Shown: piece by piece, positions 1-11,033 of the stretch
How the letters are laid out: each line of letters opens with the position of its first letter
How positions within the stretch are numbered: position 1 is the stretch's first letter
NCBI GenBank assembly: GCA_039193195.1
Contig: JBCCWS010000013.1
Span: forward strand, 61,923 to 125,922
DNA: 64,000 bases
Direction of reading: 5' to 3'
Source of the DNA: Pseudomonadota bacterium
GTDB taxonomy: Bacteria > Pseudomonadota > Gammaproteobacteria > Steroidobacterales > JBCBZW01
The notes under the pieces: generated by a model
Told to the model about the DNA's origin: nothing
The model's input: only the letters and a program-made list of their open reading frames with translations
Databases searched by the model: none
Program-made: the position numbers and the translations under genes

Positions 1-419
1 CGGAGCTCGGCTGCTACGAGATCTCCCTCGGCGACACGATCGGCATCGGCACGCCCGCCGCCGCCCAGCGCATGGTGGAAGCCGTGATGACCGAAGTGCC
101 GGTGGAGCACTTGGCGGTCCACTTCCACGACACGCGCGGCCAGGCCCTGGCCAACGTCATGGCCTGCCTGCAGCTCGGCGTGGCCACGGTGGACTCCTCC
201 GTCGCCGCCCTCGGCGGCTGCCCGTACGCCAACGGCGCCCGCGGCAACGTGGCCAGCGAGGACCTGCTCTATATGCTCCAGGGCCTCGGCGTCGAGACCG
301 GCGTAGACCTGGAGCGCCTGATCGACGCCAGCCTGTTCATCAGCGACGCTCTCGGCCGCCCGCCGAGCAGCCGCCTCGGCCAGCTGCGCCTCGAAGAGCG
401 CGGCGAACCCGTACACTAA
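1..419 (+). CDS. mvaB: Hydroxymethylglutaryl-CoA lyase, C-terminal part (5' end outside window)
   Basis: Open from base 3 to the TAA at 417-419; about 138 residues of a family usually near 300 long, so only the C-terminal half of the TIM barrel is present. Visible: [16 protein letters not shown], the metal-binding strand VHFHDTRG with the two conserved histidines, and the catalytic-cysteine loop [13 protein letters not shown]. The family cleaves HMG-CoA to acetyl-CoA and acetoacetate, the last step of leucine degradation. The downstream hydroxyacyl-CoA dehydrogenase, ETF and 3-oxoacid CoA-transferase genes fit: acetoacetate made here can be activated by the CoA-transferase 2.6 kb downstream. 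The related 2-isopropylmalate synthase family lacks this cysteine loop. Confidence 0.93.
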   Translation, partial: ELGCYEISLGDTIGIGTPAAAQRMVEAVMTEVPVEHLAVHFHDTRGQALANVMACLQLGVATVDSSVAALGGCPYANGARGNVASEDLLYMLQGLGVETGVDLERLIDASLFISDALGRPPSSRLGQLRLEERGEPVH

Positions 420-474
420 CGCCTCGCCGCCGTGCCCCCCGCGGGCGACAGCGGTGACACGAAGGGAGAAACAC

Positions 475-1242
475 ATGGATATCACGCGCAGCCGCGCCGT
501 CATCTCGGGCGGCGCCTCGGGCCTTGGCGCCGCCGTCGCCCGTCGGGTGATCGCCGAGGGGGGCCACGCGGCCCTGCTCGATATAGACGAAGAGCGCGGC
601 CAGGCCTTCGCGGCAGAACTCGGCGAGCGCGCCCTGTTCGTGCGCACGGACGCGGCCGACGAGACCAGCGTGGAAGCCGCCGTGGACGCGGCCCGTGAGG
701 CCTTCGGCGGCGTGGACCTCGCCGTGAGCTGCGCCGGCGTTCTCGGTGCCGGACGCGTGCTCGGCCGCGAGGCGCCGATGCCCGCAGAGCAATTCGCGCG
801 CACGATCACCATCAACCTGGTGGGCACGTTCCTGCTCGGGCGTACGGCCGCCGAGGTCATGCAGCACAACGAGCCCAACGAGCAGGGCGAGCGTGGGGTG
901 ATCGTCAACACCTCCTCTGTCGCCGCCTACGACGGGCAGATCGGCCAGGTCGCCTACGCGGCATCCAAGGGCGGCGTGGTCGGCCTCACGCTGCCGATGG
1001 CCCGCGAGCTCTCGCGCATCGGCGTGCGCGTGATGACCATCGCCCCCGGTATCTTCATGACGCCGATGATGGAAGTGGTGAAGGAGGAGTTCCGCGAGTC
1101 CCTGGCGCAGCAGGTGCCCTTCCCCTCTCGTCTTGGTGATCCGGCGGAGTTCGCCGACATGGTCGCCACCATCGTGGGCAACAGCTACCTGAACGGCGAG
1201 ACCATCCGTCTGGACGGCGCCATCCGCATGCAGCCGAAGTAG
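475..1242 (+). CDS. Short-chain dehydrogenase, 3-hydroxy-2-methylbutyryl-CoA/3-hydroxyacyl-CoA dehydrogenase (HSD10-like)
   Basis: 255-residue SDR. The Rossmann motif GGASGLGAA lies near residues 10-18, an acidic residue (LLDID) after beta-2 indicates NAD rather than NADP, and the catalytic Ser-Tyr-Lys set is in NTSSVAAYDGQIGQVAYAASK. The C-terminal pattern QVPFPSRLGDPAEFA...NGETIRLDGAIRM is typical of type II 3-hydroxyacyl-CoA dehydrogenase (HSD17B10-like), which oxidises 2-methyl-3-hydroxybutyryl-CoA in isoleucine breakdown. I chose ATG 475 over ATG 454 because GAAGGGAG sits just upstream and the family starts close to the Rossmann motif. It follows the HMG-CoA lyase by 55 bp, probably in one operon. 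Exact acyl-CoA specificity is inferred. Confidence 0.88.
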   Translation: MDITRSRAVISGGASGLGAAVARRVIAEGGHAALLDIDEERGQAFAAELGERALFVRTDAADETSVEAAVDAAREAFGGVDLAVSCAGVLGAGRVLGREAPMPAEQFARTITINLVGTFLLGRTAAEVMQHNEPNEQGERGVIVNTSSVAAYDGQIGQVAYAASKGGVVGLTLPMARELSRIGVRVMTIAPGIFMTPMMEVVKEEFRESLAQQVPFPSRLGDPAEFADMVATIVGNSYLNGETIRLDGAIRMQPK

Positions 1243-1283
1243 GCGCGAAGCGCGGATTTTGAGTAACCTAAGAGGAATATGAG

Positions 1284-2033
1284 TTGAAAATTCTGGTAAC
1301 CGTCAAGCGCGTGATCGACTACAACGTGCGCGTGCAGGTGAAGCGCGACGGCTCCGGCGTGGAGACCGACGGCGTGAAGATGAGCGTCAATCCCTTCGAC
1401 GAGATCGCCGTGGAGGAAGCCCTGCGCCTGCGCGAGGCCGGCGTGGCAAGCGAGGTGGTGGTCGCTTCCATCGGCTCCGCCGACTGCCAGCAGCAGCTGC
1501 GCACGGCGCTGGCCATGGGCGCAGACCGCGCCATCTTGGTACGTGCGGACGACATCGACATGCAGCCGCTCTACGCCGCGCGTACCCTGCTCAAGCTGGT
1601 GGAGAAGGAAGCCCCGGGCCTAGTGATCACCGGCAAGCAGGCGATCGATGACGACTGCAACCAAACGGGTCAGATGCTCGCCGCCCTGTGGGGCCGCCCC
1701 CAGGCCACCTTCGCCTCGGAGCTGAAGGTGGACGGCGACAGCGCCACCACCGTGCGCGAAGTCGACGCGGGCCTTGAGACGATCCGTGTGCAGTTGCCCG
1801 CGGTCGTCACTACCGACCTGCGCTTGAACGAGCCGCGCTTCGTGAAGATGCCGGACATCATGAAGGCCAAGCGCAAGCCGCTGGAGGAGATCGCCTTGGC
1901 CGATCTCGGCGTGGAGGCCCCGCCGGGCCTGGAAACCCTGACCTACGCCCCGCCCCCTCAGCGCAGCCGCGGTGAGATGGTGGAAGACGTGCCCACCCTG
2001 GTGTCCGCGCTCAAGTCCCGAGGAGTCCTGTGA
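1284..2033 (+). CDS. etfB: Electron transfer flavoprotein subunit beta
   Basis: 249 residues, the usual EtfB length. It starts MKILVTVKRVIDYNVRVQVK and carries the AMP-binding loop region DDDCNQTGQMLAALW and the conserved LPAVVTTDLRLNEPR. With EtfA it forms the soluble heterodimer that takes electrons from acyl-CoA dehydrogenases and passes them to ETF-ubiquinone oxidoreductase, encoded about 9 kb downstream. The start is a TTG: AGAGGA at 1271-1276 gives correct spacing, and the nearby ATG at 1279 runs directly into a TGA. The stop overlaps the etfA start, suggesting translational coupling. Confidence 0.96.
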   Translation: MKILVTVKRVIDYNVRVQVKRDGSGVETDGVKMSVNPFDEIAVEEALRLREAGVASEVVVASIGSADCQQQLRTALAMGADRAILVRADDIDMQPLYAARTLLKLVEKEAPGLVITGKQAIDDDCNQTGQMLAALWGRPQATFASELKVDGDSATTVREVDAGLETIRVQLPAVVTTDLRLNEPRFVKMPDIMKAKRKPLEEIALADLGVEAPPGLETLTYAPPPQRSRGEMVEDVPTLVSALKSRGVL

Positions 2034-2983
2034 TGAGCATGAAGGTCCTGCTCCTAGCCGAACACGACGGCAACACCCTGAACCCCTCCACCGCGCGCGC
2101 CCTAGCCTGCGCCAACGGCCTCGGCGGTGAGGTGCACGTGGTGGTCTTCGCAGCCAGCGCGGGCGATGTGGCTAACGCCGCCGCTCAGCTCGAGGGCGTA
2201 GCGAAGGTGCTCACCGTCGAGCGCGCCGAAAACGGTGTGCCTCTGGCCGCCGTCCTGGCACCCCAGATCGCAGCGCTCGCCGACGGCTACGACGCCGTGC
2301 TCGCCCCGTCCACCACCTTCGGCAAGGACGTGCTGCCCCGCGCCGCCGCCCTGCTCGGCGCGCCGCAGGTGAGCGACATCATGGAGGTGGTGGATGCGGG
2401 TGCCCGCAGCTTCCGCCGGCCCATGTACGCAGGCAACGCCATCGTCGACGTGAAGGTGCCCGAGGGCGTGAAGATCATCGGCACCGTGCGCACCGCCTCC
2501 TTCCAGGCGGCGGCGGAGGGCGCCAGCGCGGCGCCCATCGAAGCGGTCAGCGTCGCGGCGGAGCTGCCGAGCCATTCCGAGTACATCGGTCTCGCCACCC
2601 AGCAGAGCGAGCGCCCGGATCTGCAGTCCGCGCCGCGCGTCGTCTCTGGCGGCCGCGGCGTGGGCAGCGAGGAGAACTTCAGGGTGATCTTCTCCCTCGC
2701 CGATAAGCTGGGCGCCGCCGTCGGTGCCTCGCGCGCGGCCGTGGACGCAGGCTACGTGCCCAACGACATGCAGGTGGGGCAGACCGGCAAGATCATCGCG
2801 CCGGACCTCTACCTCGCCATCGGCATCTCCGGTGCCATCCAGCACGTTACGGGCATCAAGGACGCGGGTATCATCGTCGCTATCAACAAGGATCCGGAGG
2901 CGCCGATCTTCGAGATCGCCGACTACGGCCTGGTGGGCGACCTGTTCACGCTGCTGCCGGAACTCGAAACCGCCATCGGCTAG
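2033..2983 (+). CDS. etfA: Electron transfer flavoprotein subunit alpha
   Basis: 316 residues. The C-terminal FAD domain is clear: [54 protein letters not shown] and [16 protein letters not shown], all standard EtfA motifs. The N-terminal domain pairs with EtfB. I place the start at the ATG overlapping the etfB stop (TGATG), about 7 bp after AGGAG; GTG 2030 and ATG 2039 are alternatives that change the N-terminus by only one or two residues. The next gene begins 25 bp after the stop, so the cluster probably continues as one transcript into the CoA-transferase genes. Confidence 0.96.
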   Translation: MSMKVLLLAEHDGNTLNPSTARALACANGLGGEVHVVVFAASAGDVANAAAQLEGVAKVLTVERAENGVPLAAVLAPQIAALADGYDAVLAPSTTFGKDVLPRAAALLGAPQVSDIMEVVDAGARSFRRPMYAGNAIVDVKVPEGVKIIGTVRTASFQAAAEGASAAPIEAVSVAAELPSHSEYIGLATQQSERPDLQSAPRVVSGGRGVGSEENFRVIFSLADKLGAAVGASRAAVDAGYVPNDMQVGQTGKIIAPDLYLAIGISGAIQHVTGIKDAGIIVAINKDPEAPIFEIADYGLVGDLFTLLPELETAIG

Positions 2984-3008
2984 GGCCCAACATCACTAGG
3001 GAGCGGGG

Positions 3009-3716
3009 ATGAACAACAAGATCTTCAGCGACGCCACGGCGGCCCTGACGGGGCTCCTGCGCGACGACATGACGCTGATGGCGGGAGGCTTTGGCCTCTG
3101 CGGCATTCCCGAGCAGCTGATCGCGGCCTTGCGCGACTCGGGCGCCAAAGGCCTCACGGTCATCAGCAACAACGCCGGCGTCGACGACTTTGGCTTAGGT
3201 CTCCTCCTGCACACCCGCCAGATTAAGAAGATGGTCTCCTCGTACGTGGGCGAGAACAAAACCTTCGAGAAGCAGTTCCTCAGCGGCGAGCTGGAGCTCG
3301 AGTTCAACCCCCAGGGCACCCTCGCCGAGCGCATCCGCGCCGGCGGTGCCGGCATCCCCGGCTTCTACACGCGCACGGGCGTTGGCACCAAGATCGCCGA
3401 GGGTAAGGAGCTAAAGGATTTCAACGGCATCACTTACGTGCTCGAGACCGGCCTCACCGCCGACGTCTCCCTGGTGAAGGCCTGGAAGGGCGATGCGGAG
3501 GGCAACCTCGTCTACCGCAAGACCGCGCGCAACTTCAATCCGATGATGGCCACCGCCGGGCGCATCACCGTCGCCGAGGTGGAGGAGCTTGTGGAAGTGG
3601 GCGAACTCGACCCCGATCAGATCCACACGCCCGGCATCTTCGTCGACCGCCTGATCCGCGGCGAGCACTACGAGAAACGCATCGAACAGCGCACCCTGCG
3701 CGAAGCTGGAGCCTAA
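3009..3716 (+). CDS. scoA: 3-oxoacid CoA-transferase subunit A
   Basis: 235 residues with the family I CoA-transferase pattern [13 protein letters not shown] near the N-terminus, then [14 protein letters not shown] and a [19 protein letters not shown] segment typical of ScoA/AtoD. With subunit B it transfers CoA from succinyl-CoA to acetoacetate, or catalyses the reverse. AGGGAGCGGGG directly precedes the ATG. The position four bases before scoB and just after the ETF genes supports a ketone-body or branched-chain catabolic role. Acetoacetate as substrate is inferred from family and context; 3-oxoadipate transferases are close relatives, but the preceding HMG-CoA lyase favours acetoacetate. 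Confidence 0.93.
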   Translation: MNNKIFSDATAALTGLLRDDMTLMAGGFGLCGIPEQLIAALRDSGAKGLTVISNNAGVDDFGLGLLLHTRQIKKMVSSYVGENKTFEKQFLSGELELEFNPQGTLAERIRAGGAGIPGFYTRTGVGTKIAEGKELKDFNGITYVLETGLTADVSLVKAWKGDAEGNLVYRKTARNFNPMMATAGRITVAEVEELVEVGELDPDQIHTPGIFVDRLIRGEHYEKRIEQRTLREAGA

Positions 3717-3720
3717 CGCT

Positions 3721-4365
3721 ATGTCTTGGTCCAGAAACGACATCGCCCGCCGCGCCGCCGGCGAACTGCGCGACGGCTACTATGTGAACCTCGGCATCGG
3801 CATGCCAACGCTAGTCGCCAACTACATCCCCGAAGGCATGACCGTGACGCTCCAGAGCGAAAACGGCATGCTCGGCATGGGCCCCTTCCCCCTCGAAGAA
3901 GAGGTGGATGCGGACCTCATTAATGCCGGCAAGCAGACCATCACGGAGCTAAAGCAGACCAGCTACTTCTCCTCCGCCGACAGCTTCGCCATGATCCGCG
4001 GCGGCCACATCGACCTCTCGATCCTCGGCGCCATGCAGGTAGCCGCCAACGGCGACCTCGCCAACTGGATGATCCCGGGCAAGATGGTGAAGGGCATGGG
4101 CGGCGCGATGGATTTGGTCGCGGGCGTAAAGAAGGTCGTGGTGATCATGGAGCACACGGCGCGCGATGGCTCGCCGAAGATCCTACCCGAGTGCACCCTG
4201 CCGCTGACTGGCGTTGGCGTGGTCGATGAGATCATCACCGATCTCGGCGTGATGCAAATCGATGAGAAGGGCCTCACGTTGGTAGAGCTGGCGCCGGAGG
4301 TCACGGTGGCGCAGGTCCGCGACGCGACAGACGCCGATTTCCACCTCGCCGATAGGCTTGCCTAA
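3721..4365 (+). CDS. scoB: 3-oxoacid CoA-transferase subunit B
   Basis: 214 residues. It shows [17 protein letters not shown] and [12 protein letters not shown], whose glutamate is the catalytic residue that forms the enzyme-CoA thioester in this family. [14 protein letters not shown] and the C-terminal [20 protein letters not shown] are also typical. Only four bases separate it from scoA, so the two are surely co-translated as parts of one enzyme. It is the last gene of the catabolic cluster; zapE begins 17 bp on and may share the transcript. Confidence 0.94.
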   Translation: MSWSRNDIARRAAGELRDGYYVNLGIGMPTLVANYIPEGMTVTLQSENGMLGMGPFPLEEEVDADLINAGKQTITELKQTSYFSSADSFAMIRGGHIDLSILGAMQVAANGDLANWMIPGKMVKGMGGAMDLVAGVKKVVVIMEHTARDGSPKILPECTLPLTGVGVVDEIITDLGVMQIDEKGLTLVELAPEVTVAQVRDATDADFHLADRLA

Positions 4366-4382
4366 CGGCGCACATCCTCGCG

Positions 4383-5498
4383 ATGGAGCTCAAGCGACGC
4401 TACCAGCAACTCATCGATAGCGGCGAGGCCCTAGCCGACCCCGCGCAGGCAGAAGCCGTCGAGATACTCTGCGATCTGACCAAGCGGCTGGTTGAAAGGG
4501 CCGACACACCGTCCACGGGGCCATCTGTTACCCGCGCCCTTAGGGCGCTCTTGGGTCGCTCGCGCGAGTCGAGCACCGGTCCTGTGAAAGGCCTTTACAT
4601 GTGGGGCGGTGTGGGGCGAGGTAAGACCTGGCTCATGGATCTCTTCTACGAGTGTCTGCCGCTCGAGCAACGCTATCGCGCCCACTTCCACCGCTTCATG
4701 TACGAAGTGCACAACACGCTCGCCACCTTGCAGGACACGAGCGATCCGCTCAAACACGTCGCCGCCCACTTCGCCGAGCGTGCTCAGGTGCTGTGTTTCG
4801 ACGAGTTGTTTGTCTCGGACATCACGGACGCCATGCTCCTGGGCACGCTGTTCGGCGAACTGTTCGACCGAGGCGTCACGCTGATAGCAACGTCCAACGT
4901 ACCGCCATCACGGCTTTACAAGGACGGCTTGCAGCGCGCGCGTTTCCTGCCTGCGATCGGCCTACTCGAGCAACACACACGAGTGCTAAACCTCGACGGA
5001 GGTACGGACTATCGCCTGCGCCTGCTCGAACGCGCTGAGATCTACCATCATCCACTCGATGAGCAGGCTAAGCGGAATCTCAACCAGTACTTCGACGCCT
5101 TCTGCACCGATGGACAGTGCCACGGTGGCCCACTGCACATCGAAGGGCGCTCGATCCAGGTCGAGCGCGTTGCGGACGGTGTTGTCTGGTTCGACTTCTT
5201 CGCGATCTGCGACGGGCCTCGCGGCCAGGTGGACTACATACAGATCGCTCAGGAGTTCCATACGGTGATGGTCTCCGCGGTGCCAGTGCTGAACTCGCAG
5301 ATGGAAAACCAGGCGCGGCGCTTCATCGCCCTGGTGGATGAGTTCTACGATCGCAATGTGAAGTTGATTCTGTCGGCCGCGGCACCCTTGGAAGGCCTTT
5401 ACGCTGGGGAGCGACTCAACTTTGAGTTTGAGCGTACACACAGCCGCCTGCTCGAGATGCAAAGCACGGAGTACCTAGCGCGTGCACACCTGCCGTGA
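4383..5498 (+). CDS. zapE: Cell division ATPase ZapE (AFG1-like)
   Basis: 371 residues, matching the ZapE/AFG1 family length. Walker A is MWGGVGRGKTWLMD near residue 77, followed by AHFHRFMYEVH. Walker B is VLCFDELFVSDITDAMLL, and a sensor-like ATSNVPP follows. The family is an ATPase associated with the division ring in gammaproteobacteria and related to mitochondrial LACE1/Afg1. The N-terminus LKRRYQQLIDSGEALADPAQ is the usual one. Its position after the CoA-transferase genes says nothing about function. No signal peptide or membrane segment is visible. Confidence 0.93.
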   Translation: MELKRRYQQLIDSGEALADPAQAEAVEILCDLTKRLVERADTPSTGPSVTRALRALLGRSRESSTGPVKGLYMWGGVGRGKTWLMDLFYECLPLEQRYRAHFHRFMYEVHNTLATLQDTSDPLKHVAAHFAERAQVLCFDELFVSDITDAMLLGTLFGELFDRGVTLIATSNVPPSRLYKDGLQRARFLPAIGLLEQHTRVLNLDGGTDYRLRLLERAEIYHHPLDEQAKRNLNQYFDAFCTDGQCHGGPLHIEGRSIQVERVADGVVWFDFFAICDGPRGQVDYIQIAQEFHTVMVSAVPVLNSQMENQARRFIALVDEFYDRNVKLILSAAAPLEGLYAGERLNFEFERTHSRLLEMQSTEYLARAHLP

Positions 5499-5561
5499 GC
5501 TAGCGCGCCAGGGGCGCAGTGCGATAGGCCGCGGCTCGAAAGCCAGCAGCCGTGCACGGTG

Positions 5562-6267
5562 ATGCACGCGCTGGTTCAAGACGCGAAGCTGCGATACGTG
5601 CTCCCGCTTGCGGTCGCGGGGTTCGCGCTGCCTTACCTACTCGGGGCCTTTCTCCTCGACGTCGACTTTGACGTCTACGAGGTTACGCCCGCCGTGCTGG
5701 CGATGGAGATCGCATCGTACGGGGCAGCCATTATCGTGCTGTGGGCATGCTGGCTCCCAAGGGAGGGGTTGAGTGGCGTCATCGGCCGTACCCGCCAGGC
5801 GGGAGACGAGGGACCTAATGCTGCTCGGCATTGCGATGGTGAGCACGGCTGTGTTTCTGTTCTACGCGCTGTTCTACCCTCTATCGTTCGTGGCGCCGGA
5901 GTTTGTCTTTGGTGGGCCATCGACGGCTCTGAGCTACTTGTGCCCCCCCGAGCGAGCAAACGCGCTACTCCTCAATGGGGGCACGGTGGTGTCATTGGTG
6001 ATTGCTGCACCGTTCGTGGAAGAGGTGCTATGTCGTGGGTTCATGCTCGGGCGACTAGCGGCAAAGTGGGGACGGAGGACGGCCGTGATCTCCTCCTCGA
6101 TGGTATTCGCCCTGCTCCATCAGGACGTGTTGGGCGCCTTCGTCTTCGGCGTCTTCGCCTGCTTGGGCTACTTCCGATTCCAATCCCTTGCGGCGCCGAT
6201 CATCTTGCACGCCGCTAATAACCTCGTGGTGTATTTCCGACGATACCTCGTACCCCGGGCGGCGTAG
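5562..6267 (+). pseudogene. CPBP family intramembrane glutamic protease, apparently frameshifted
   Basis: Two overlapping frames together give one CPBP protein of about 235 residues. The first (from ATG 5562) encodes two hydrophobic segments, around LPLAVAGFALPYLLGAFLL and IASYGAAIIVLWACWLPREG, then loses coding character. The second, open only from 5773 (GTG directly after an in-frame TGA), encodes the rest: further membrane helices, the EEVLCRGF (EExxxR-like) motif and the HAANN motif holding CPBP catalytic residues. The switch lies between about 5773 and 5820 and equals one extra base. It may be a real frameshift, a sequencing error, or a shorter functional protein from GTG 5773. The family includes prenyl-protein proteases and bacteriocin-immunity-type proteins; substrate unknown. 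Confidence 0.65.
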
Positions 6268-6269
6268 CG

Positions 6270-8174
<1,905 letters not shown>

Positions 8175-8873
8175 CAGCTGCGATAAGTCAGACTTCACCG
8201 GAGAGGCACTGTCACGACCACATCATCCATTCGGCCGCTGCGGCCCCTCGATCAGCCGCTCGGGCGGCCGACCTCAGGTTCGGCCGGTCGGGCGCACAAG
8301 CCAAAGGCGCCATTCGACTGGGCAAGACTGACGACTGATTTTTTGGTCTGTGTCGAAACGCAGTCTTCAGCAACTTCCAGATTGTTGGGCAGGCATAGTG
8401 ATTCTCTGCGGGGCAATCCGCAACACTGCGAAGACAAGATCGAATTGCAATGAGCTCATTGATCATCTCGTCAAGCTGTTCGATCTTGGCACGAACTAGC
8501 TCTCGATCTACGACAAAGCGGGATTGCGAGTCGACAGGCTCTATGGCAGCACCTGCATTTGGGATCTGATCGAAAGCACAGAGATATCCGGGCCACTCTC
8601 AACGAAGTGCAACGGCGCGGAGAATGCCTATGTGCTTTTCGCCAAGTGAAGAAACAAGTATCCGGCCGCTTAAACACCTGCTTCTCGCGGACAGGAGAAA
8701 GGCGATCAATTGACCAACGATCGGCCACTGTCCTTGAAGGCCGCCGATCAAAGCGGAGAGCGGACGCTGTCAGTCAGTTCAGGTGGTGACCATCACAACC
8801 TGAAGCACCAATCGCTGGAATAGAGCGCGGCGAGGCCGCTGCGCAGACTCACGGCGAGCTTAGCTTAGGATGC
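8175..8873. other. Long intergenic region, mostly non-coding and lower in GC
   Basis: About 700 bp between the ABC-F gene and the convergent DUF4097-like gene. GC is visibly lower than in the flanking genes and no ORF with family resemblance starts here on the plus strand. The only recognisable content is a reverse-strand stretch that reads like the end of a MerR-type regulator, listed separately. The open stretch at 8559-8789 (+) resembles nothing and is not called. Confidence 0.5.
8212..8598 (-). pseudogene. Possible remnant of a MerR-family regulator (effector domain only)
   Basis: On the reverse strand one frame is open from 8598 down to 8212. It contains RELVRAKIEQLDEMINELIA followed by a cysteine-containing tail with DCPAENHYACPTIWKLL. 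This matches the usual end of metal-type MerR regulators: a long dimerisation helix, then a Cys-rich loop ending in CP-I--L. No MerR helix-turn-helix or start codon was found upstream; the frame meets a TGA at 8599-8601. Codon use is less GC-rich than in neighbouring genes, which suggests imported and decayed DNA. It may be chance similarity; I rate it low. Confidence 0.33.
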
Positions 8874-9932
8874 TCATATAAGCTCGTCGTCGCTCTCGGC
8901 ATTCCCTTGCTCGATGGCCTCCGGCGGCGCCAGGCTCTCGGGCTCTCTTGGGGGCCTCACCCGGAGCTCGCCAACGCCGAGCTCCGCGCGAAGGTTCACG
9001 GTCGGCGCACCAAGGGGCACCTCCAAGGCCTGCGCATCCGGGTCGATGACACTCTCACCCACCCACACGCTGGTCTTCGCCACCTCGAGGTACGCCCGAT
9101 CCGGCGCGTCGACGCCAAGTTCCCCGACGCGCGACGTGATCTGCACCTCGCCGTCGATCAGCCAGGCGCCCCCGAGATCAACCCGCGCGCTACCGATGGA
9201 CTGTTGCACGCTGGTGAACTGCGCCGAGGCGTTGCCTAGCTGCCGGATCGCCAACTCGCCAACCCCCTTATCGACCTCCAGGCGCCGCACGGGCCACTGG
9301 GTCGGTAGGCTAAAAGCCAAGCGATGATCGCCCGTGCGGGTCTGCAGATCGACGGTCCGCAGCCAGAGTCCGCCGAGCTCAGCATCGAGCTTGCCGATCC
9401 CCCACTCCCCCTTGAGATCGAACAGCAGATCAGGTGGCAAGGTGATGGTGAGGTCGTTTTGAGGTTGATTGCCCGCACCGCTCAGGACCATGCCCACCGT
9501 GCCGCCTTTGGCGCCGAAGGTGATCTGGTACAGCCAGGCGCCGTCGGCCTCCTCGTACTGCTCTTCGAGGCGAAAGGCGTCGGGTTCGTAGGTGCCGGTG
9601 ATGCGCACGCCTTCGCCAGGCGAACCGGGCAGAATCTTGAAGTTGCCATACTCGAGGTCGAGGCGGATCGTACCGACGCGTGCCGCTAGGGAGTCGTCTT
9701 CGAGCGCCTCAAACGCCTGCAGGGAGTTGGCACCAAACTCACCCTGGCGGCGCAGCGCCTGAAACTCCGCGAGGGTCGGCAGCAAGCGACCGCCCTGTAC
9801 AGCCTCGACGACCGGCTCTCGTGAAGCGCGTTGCCAGTGCGAGAGGCCCGCCACGGCGACGAGCGCCACGCTAGCTAGGACGATGCCGAGGCGGCCGGCA
9901 CTCAGGGCACCTTTCTCTTGCGAACCACTCAT
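8874..9932 (-). CDS. Membrane-anchored protein with repeated beta-strand (DUF4097/toast-rack-like) domain
   Basis: 352 residues on the reverse strand. One N-terminal hydrophobic segment (LGIVLASVALVAVAGL, residues about 15-30) suggests a signal anchor, with the rest periplasmic. The body has repeated short motifs of the form G-I/V-G-x-L (GEWGIGKLDAELGGLWL, KGVGELAIRQLG, SRVGELGVDA, AELGVGELRV), as in DUF4097 and LiaF/toast-rack beta-solenoid proteins, where they build stacked strands. The C-terminus is acidic (ESDDELI). Function of such domains is mostly unknown; some act in envelope-stress sensing. It stands alone between two gene-poor stretches. Confidence 0.6.
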   Translation of the reverse strand: MSGSQEKGALSAGRLGIVLASVALVAVAGLSHWQRASREPVVEAVQGGRLLPTLAEFQALRRQGEFGANSLQAFEALEDDSLAARVGTIRLDLEYGNFKILPGSPGEGVRITGTYEPDAFRLEEQYEEADGAWLYQITFGAKGGTVGMVLSGAGNQPQNDLTITLPPDLLFDLKGEWGIGKLDAELGGLWLRTVDLQTRTGDHRLAFSLPTQWPVRRLEVDKGVGELAIRQLGNASAQFTSVQQSIGSARVDLGGAWLIDGEVQITSRVGELGVDAPDRAYLEVAKTSVWVGESVIDPDAQALEVPLGAPTVNLRAELGVGELRVRPPREPESLAPPEAIEQGNAESDDELI

Positions 9933-9984
9933 AAGCCAATTCCTGAGCCAATTTCTGTTTGAGCTAGTGACCTCACCTTTGGGG

Positions 9985-10461
9985 TCACGGCTTGGAGTCT
10001 TGTTGCCGGCGGTCGACGAGATCTAAGGTTGGCGCAACCCTCGCGCGCGCGCAAACACCACGTAGCCCCTCCCAGTGCGCAGCTGCCCCGGGCTCGTCTG
10101 CGAATGGCGCTCCGATGAGCAAGTCGGTGACACCGTCAACCTTCACGCCGCCAGCGCTACTGCTCGCCGCCCCGGTGTTACCAAAACCAACTCGACTTAC
10201 TACATCGCTCTGAGCATCGTTCTGCTCTAGTAGTCGAGCCAAGGGGAACACAGCCAGATACCAACGAAGATGCCGGAGAGCGCGACACCGTCGCGACCAT
10301 CTCCGCTCGCTTGCGACAGTAGCTCGAGCAGACGGACCGCAGTGGGAACGGATCGGTGGGACCGAACACCAGGTAGCTCTCGCCCGCAGGCAGCTCCCGT
10401 TTACGCGCGCATCGCGCGCGCCTCGGAGCACATCGCCCACTCCATCACCGACGGACGCCAC
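9985..10461 (-). pseudogene. Decayed FG-GAP (integrin-alpha-like) repeat protein
   Basis: Reading the reverse strand across frames gives FG-GAP repeat pieces in proper order. GDGVGDVLRGARDARVNG is followed in another frame by GESYLVFGPTDPFPLRS, then in another by ELLSQASGDGRDGVALSG, then SRVGFGNTGAASSSAG and DGVTDLLIGAPFADEPGAA. Intact FG-GAP proteins repeat G-D-V-N-G-D-G-x-D-D-L-I-I-G-A-P and GESYVVFG in a single frame, so at least three frame changes break this copy. No start codon or signal peptide remains. Such proteins are secreted or cell-surface beta-propellers. The remnant is far shorter than a full seven-blade propeller. Confidence 0.65.
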
Positions 10462-10812
10462 TCACGGCCGAGCCCAATCAATCACCCGATCCACAGCCCC
10501 TCCGGGAAGCCCCCGCGGCACTATCGCCACCTCCGTGCAGCAGCTGAGGCGCAACCGTCTCCCATCGCGGAGCTGCTCCTGGAGATGCAGCCGGGGCCGC
10601 ACCACAAGGGCGGCAAAGACGATCCCTGCCGCCAATTCACGATCAACGCGATGGCGCGTCCCGGTCCGCTCCACCACAGCCGCCTGCGCGAAGGCCCCGA
10701 CAAAGCCGACCGCCTCACCCTCCTCAGCTGCAGCCGCCGGGCCTGATCCTGCCCCGCCAACGATAGACGCACCGAGCGCAAGGAGAAGCTCACGAGGCGA
10801 TCGGCTACAATG
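10462..10812 (-). pseudogene. Possible FecR-like domain remnant without start codon
   Basis: A reverse-strand frame is open from 10812 to the TGA at 10462. It begins with a signal-peptide-like run (RELLLALGASIVGGAGSG) and continues EAVGFVGAFAQAAVVERTG, then QEQLRDGRRLRLSCCTEVAI. The latter resembles the FecR fold pattern, where a strand pair around L-x-D-G-x-x-L-x-L-x-x-x-T-x-x-x-I is diagnostic. There is no ATG, GTG or TTG near the start of the hydrophobic run, and the frame stops just where the FG-GAP remnant begins. I infer a decayed gene; overlapping plus-strand ORFs look like its shadow. Confidence 0.3.
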
Positions 10813-11033
10813 TCACGGCTGGGGTGATTGCCGGCAAACGCGCCTGCGCGGGGGGCTCACGCGCCGAAGGCGTCGCCACGCGCCGCGAGATCTCATGTCG
10901 CGCAATCCAGCACCCGATTCCGATCGTCGGATCCATTGAGAGTGGAGCCAACCTATGAGGCACCCCGCGTCCAACGCTCCCACGGGAAACGACCCAACAT
11001 GCTCGCCCCAGTGGCGCGCCCTGGTGATCACGC

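Noticed and set aside
8482..8497. TGGCACGAACTAGCTC resembling a sigma-54 promoter
   Set aside because: The -12 element is AGCT rather than TTGC and no gene follows on the plus strand.
8559..8789. 76-residue plus-strand ORF in the gap after the ABC-F gene
   Set aside because: No ribosome site, no recognisable motif, and it overlaps the MerR-like reverse frame.
10270..10746. Plus-strand ORF of 158 residues
   Set aside because: It runs opposite the FG-GAP and FecR-like remnants and shows only low-complexity Pro/Ser/Arg/His composition, so it is a shadow of the reverse-strand frames.
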